Source: Hyphococcus sp.
GTDB lineage: Bacteria; Pseudomonadota; Alphaproteobacteria; Caulobacterales; Parvularculaceae
Direction of reading: 5' to 3'
DNA length: 64,000 nt
Assembly (NCBI GenBank): GCA_028289605.1
Contig: JANQON010000005.1
Location: 124,001-188,000, forward strand
A program made the position numbers and the translations under genes. Under the pieces are notes generated by a model, which had not been told where the DNA came from, did no database searches, and saw only the letters and a list, made by a program, of their open reading frames with translations. Each line of letters opens with the position of its first letter. Within the stretch, counting starts at the first letter, position 1. Of the stretch, positions 62,335-64,000 are shown one piece after another.

Positions 62335-63239
62335 GCGACGCGTCCTTCATTGCAGCGATCGGCAATTTCGACGGCGTTCATCGCGGTCACCAGCATCTGC
62401 TGGCGGAAACCATCGCCTTTGCCGACAGTCACGGCGCGCGGCCCGCGGCGCTGACATTCGATCCGCATCCGCGGCGGTTTTTTCGGCCGGAGGATCCGCC
62501 CTTTCTCCTGACCGGGGCGGCGATGCGCGAGGACTTGCTTCGCCGGTACGGAGCGGAGGAAGTCTTTGTGCTGACGTTCGATGCGGCGCTGGCGGCGCAC
62601 TCGCCCGAAGCGTTCATGGTCGACGTCTTGCGCGACAGGCTCGGCCTCGCCGGCGTTGTGGCGGGCGCCGATTTTCGCTTCGGCAAGGGCCGCGCCGGGG
62701 GTATCGAGGCGCTGCAGACGATTGGCGAAGCAGCGGGCCTAAGGATACGGATCGCGGAGGTCGTGGCGGAAGATGCGTCTACGGAGAAATTTTCCTCCAG
62801 CGCAGTGCGCGCCGCCGTCACGGGCGGCAAGATGGATACGGCCGCGCGCTCGCTCGGCCGGCCCTGGGCCGTGCGCGGCGTGATCGAGGAAGGACAGAAA
62901 CTCGGCCGCACCCTCGGTTTCCCGACCGCCAATATGACGCTCGGCGATCTCCTCGAACCGCGCAAAGGGGTGTACGCAACGCGGATTGAAGTCGACGGCG
63001 AGGTTTATGGCGGGGTTGCGAATTTCGGCCGGCGTCCCACGGTCGGCGCCGACGCCCCGCTTTTGGAAATCCACCTGTTCGACTTCGAAGGCGATCTCTA
63101 TGGGCGCGAGATCGACGTCGCTTTTGTCTCATTCCTGCGCGATGAACAGAAATTTGACGGCCTGGACGCCCTCAAAGCGCAGATTTCAAAAGATTGTGAG
63201 CAAGCGCGGGACATTTTGGCCGGCTCTTCAACGCGTTAA
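62328..63239 (+). CDS. ribF: Bifunctional riboflavin kinase/FAD synthetase
   Basis: Makes FMN and FAD. At 303 residues it has the N-terminal adenylyltransferase domain (GNFDGVHRGHQHLL with the HxGH-like site, about 11-24) and the C-terminal kinase domain (about 180-300; GRTLGFPTANM and the metal-binding GVYATRIEV). ATG at 62328 overlaps the HAD gene. Complete in both domains. Confidence 0.96.
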   Translation: MVSDASFIAAIGNFDGVHRGHQHLLAETIAFADSHGARPAALTFDPHPRRFFRPEDPPFLLTGAAMREDLLRRYGAEEVFVLTFDAALAAHSPEAFMVDVLRDRLGLAGVVAGADFRFGKGRAGGIEALQTIGEAAGLRIRIAEVVAEDASTEKFSSSAVRAAVTGGKMDTAARSLGRPWAVRGVIEEGQKLGRTLGFPTANMTLGDLLEPRKGVYATRIEVDGEVYGGVANFGRRPTVGADAPLLEIHLFDFEGDLYGREIDVAFVSFLRDEQKFDGLDALKAQISKDCEQARDILAGSSTR

Positions 63240-63332
63240 CGCTTTCCCAGCCACATTATCGACAATTTTGCGCGGGACATTGAAGGTCTCGAAATAACGC
63301 TGGGGGCGGTCGCCCCGGCTGGAGGTTGCGTG

Positions 63333-64000
63333 ATGGGCTTGAAAGCGACGAGAAACCTGTTGATCGGCGCCGCGGTCGCGGCGGCGGCGACATTCGGCGC
63401 CAGCGCGCCGGCGAGCGCCGGCGGCTATTACGGCCATGTGGGCTATCATGGCGGCTATTACGGTCACTATCGCCCGTACGGCTATCGGCGCGGGTATCGC
63501 CATCACCGTCACTATCATCGCGGCGGCGGCGGCGGCAAAGCGGCGGCGATTGCGCTGGGCGTCATCGGCGGCGCGATCATCCTGAACGAGGTCGCCGAAA
63601 GCCGCGCGGAACGCCGCGCCTATGAAGATCGCTACTACCGTCGTTACAACCGTTATTCGACGCGGGCCGCGCCCGCCTATGACCGCGACGCTTTCGAGCG
63701 CGGCTATGAACGCGGGTTCGAACAGGGACGGGCCGACGCAGAGCGCGATGCGCCGCAGGACCTTCGCCAGGGCGATGTCAACGACGACGATCTCGATGCG
63801 CGTCTCGACGGCGCCCGTTACGACGGCGGCCCTCAGCCGATCCGGTTCTCGGCCGCAGAGGCCTATCAGTCCTGCATGATCCACGCCCGGGCGGCGCTGA
63901 GCGAGCGGGGCTTCATGCTCGCCGCCCCGGCCGCGCCTGAAACCGCTGAAGACGTCGGCGCAGCGTGGAAAATGACCGCCACCGTCTCGGCTCAGAACCG
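63333..64000 (+). CDS. Secreted Gly/Tyr/His-rich protein (3' partial)
   Basis: The ATG at 63333 (or the GTG at 63330) follows GGAGG and the frame is open to the window end without a stop, at least 222 residues. A signal peptide ends near ASAGG (about 30). Next comes a Gly/Tyr/His-rich repeat-like stretch (about 30-70, YGHVGYHGGYYGHY), a hydrophobic helix (about 71-85, AAAIALGVIGGAIIL) and a Glu/Arg-rich region. The family is not recognised; the last part (QSCMIHARAAL) starts another domain. Confidence 0.78.
   Translation, partial: MGLKATRNLLIGAAVAAAATFGASAPASAGGYYGHVGYHGGYYGHYRPYGYRRGYRHHRHYHRGGGGGKAAAIALGVIGGAIILNEVAESRAERRAYEDRYYRRYNRYSTRAAPAYDRDAFERGYERGFEQGRADAERDAPQDLRQGDVNDDDLDARLDGARYDGGPQPIRFSAAEAYQSCMIHARAALSERGFMLAAPAAPETAEDVGAAWKMTATVSAQN

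Overview
The window is 64 kb of GC-rich, densely coded chromosomal DNA from an alphaproteobacterium. The best clues are gcrA (the GANTC-linked cell-cycle regulator), a TipF-like degenerate EAL protein, a DUF1674 succinate dehydrogenase assembly factor, a VPLPA-CTERM protein with its exosortase, and an alphaproteobacterial-type isocitrate lyase next to an ScfR/RamB-type regulator. Together they suggest a Caulobacterales/Parvularculales-like marine lineage. The genus is inference only. I saw no rRNA, tRNA, CRISPR array, integrase, transposase or prophage gene.

Layout. 1-2.6 kb: phosphate signalling (phoR partial, phoU, phoB). 2.6-6.05 kb: gcrA, an orphan ABC-2 permease, hslO (Hsp33) and a PPK2 polyphosphate kinase. 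6.2-12.7 kb: YdeI-like protein, LPS-core-type glycosyltransferase, DUF885 lipoprotein, then an ScfR/RamB-like regulator divergent from aceA with palindromic operator candidates between them. 12.8-22.6 kb: an envelope and secretome block (S9 peptidase, VPLPA-CTERM protein, lipoproteins, GDPD, a three-gene secreted set containing a LytM-type peptidase, a CPBP protease). 22.6-28.4 kb: MarR regulator, VOC protein, DNA polymerase I, MotA/MotB. 28.5-40.3 kb: a polysaccharide cluster (flippase, DegT-type aminotransferase, FkbM methyltransferase, four glycosyltransferases, SAM methyltransferase, sulfotransferase, WbqC protein, PMT-like membrane glycosyltransferase). 40.4-53.6 kb: housekeeping and stress genes (Ogt, UspA, MAPEG, HtpX, SDHAF4, ArsR-SRPBCC pair, fatty acid hydroxylase, membrane AraC regulator, YpfJ peptidase, TrkH, ApaG, dCTP deaminase). 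53.7-64 kb: exosortase-EpsI fusion, groES-groEL under CIRCE, a membrane protein, an OmpA lipoprotein, the TipF-like protein, a HAD hydrolase, ribF and a secreted protein cut by the window end.

How parts fit. PhoR/PhoU/PhoB and PPK2 point to phosphate and polyphosphate management, although no pst transporter genes are present. The XrtD-type exosortase at 53.7 kb and the VPLPA-CTERM substrate at 15 kb are two halves of one sorting system; exosortase systems usually accompany exopolysaccharide production, and an exopolysaccharide-type cluster lies between them. MotA/MotB and the TipF-like protein imply flagellar motility. Several regulator-operator pairs can be read directly: ScfR/aceA, MarR/CPBP, ArsR/SRPBCC and HrcA-CIRCE/groES. 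Intergenic regions carry several families of short inverted repeats. I found no single striking unknown system. The best leads are the secreted LytM triad, the operator arrays, the polysaccharide cluster and the groEL 3' duplication.
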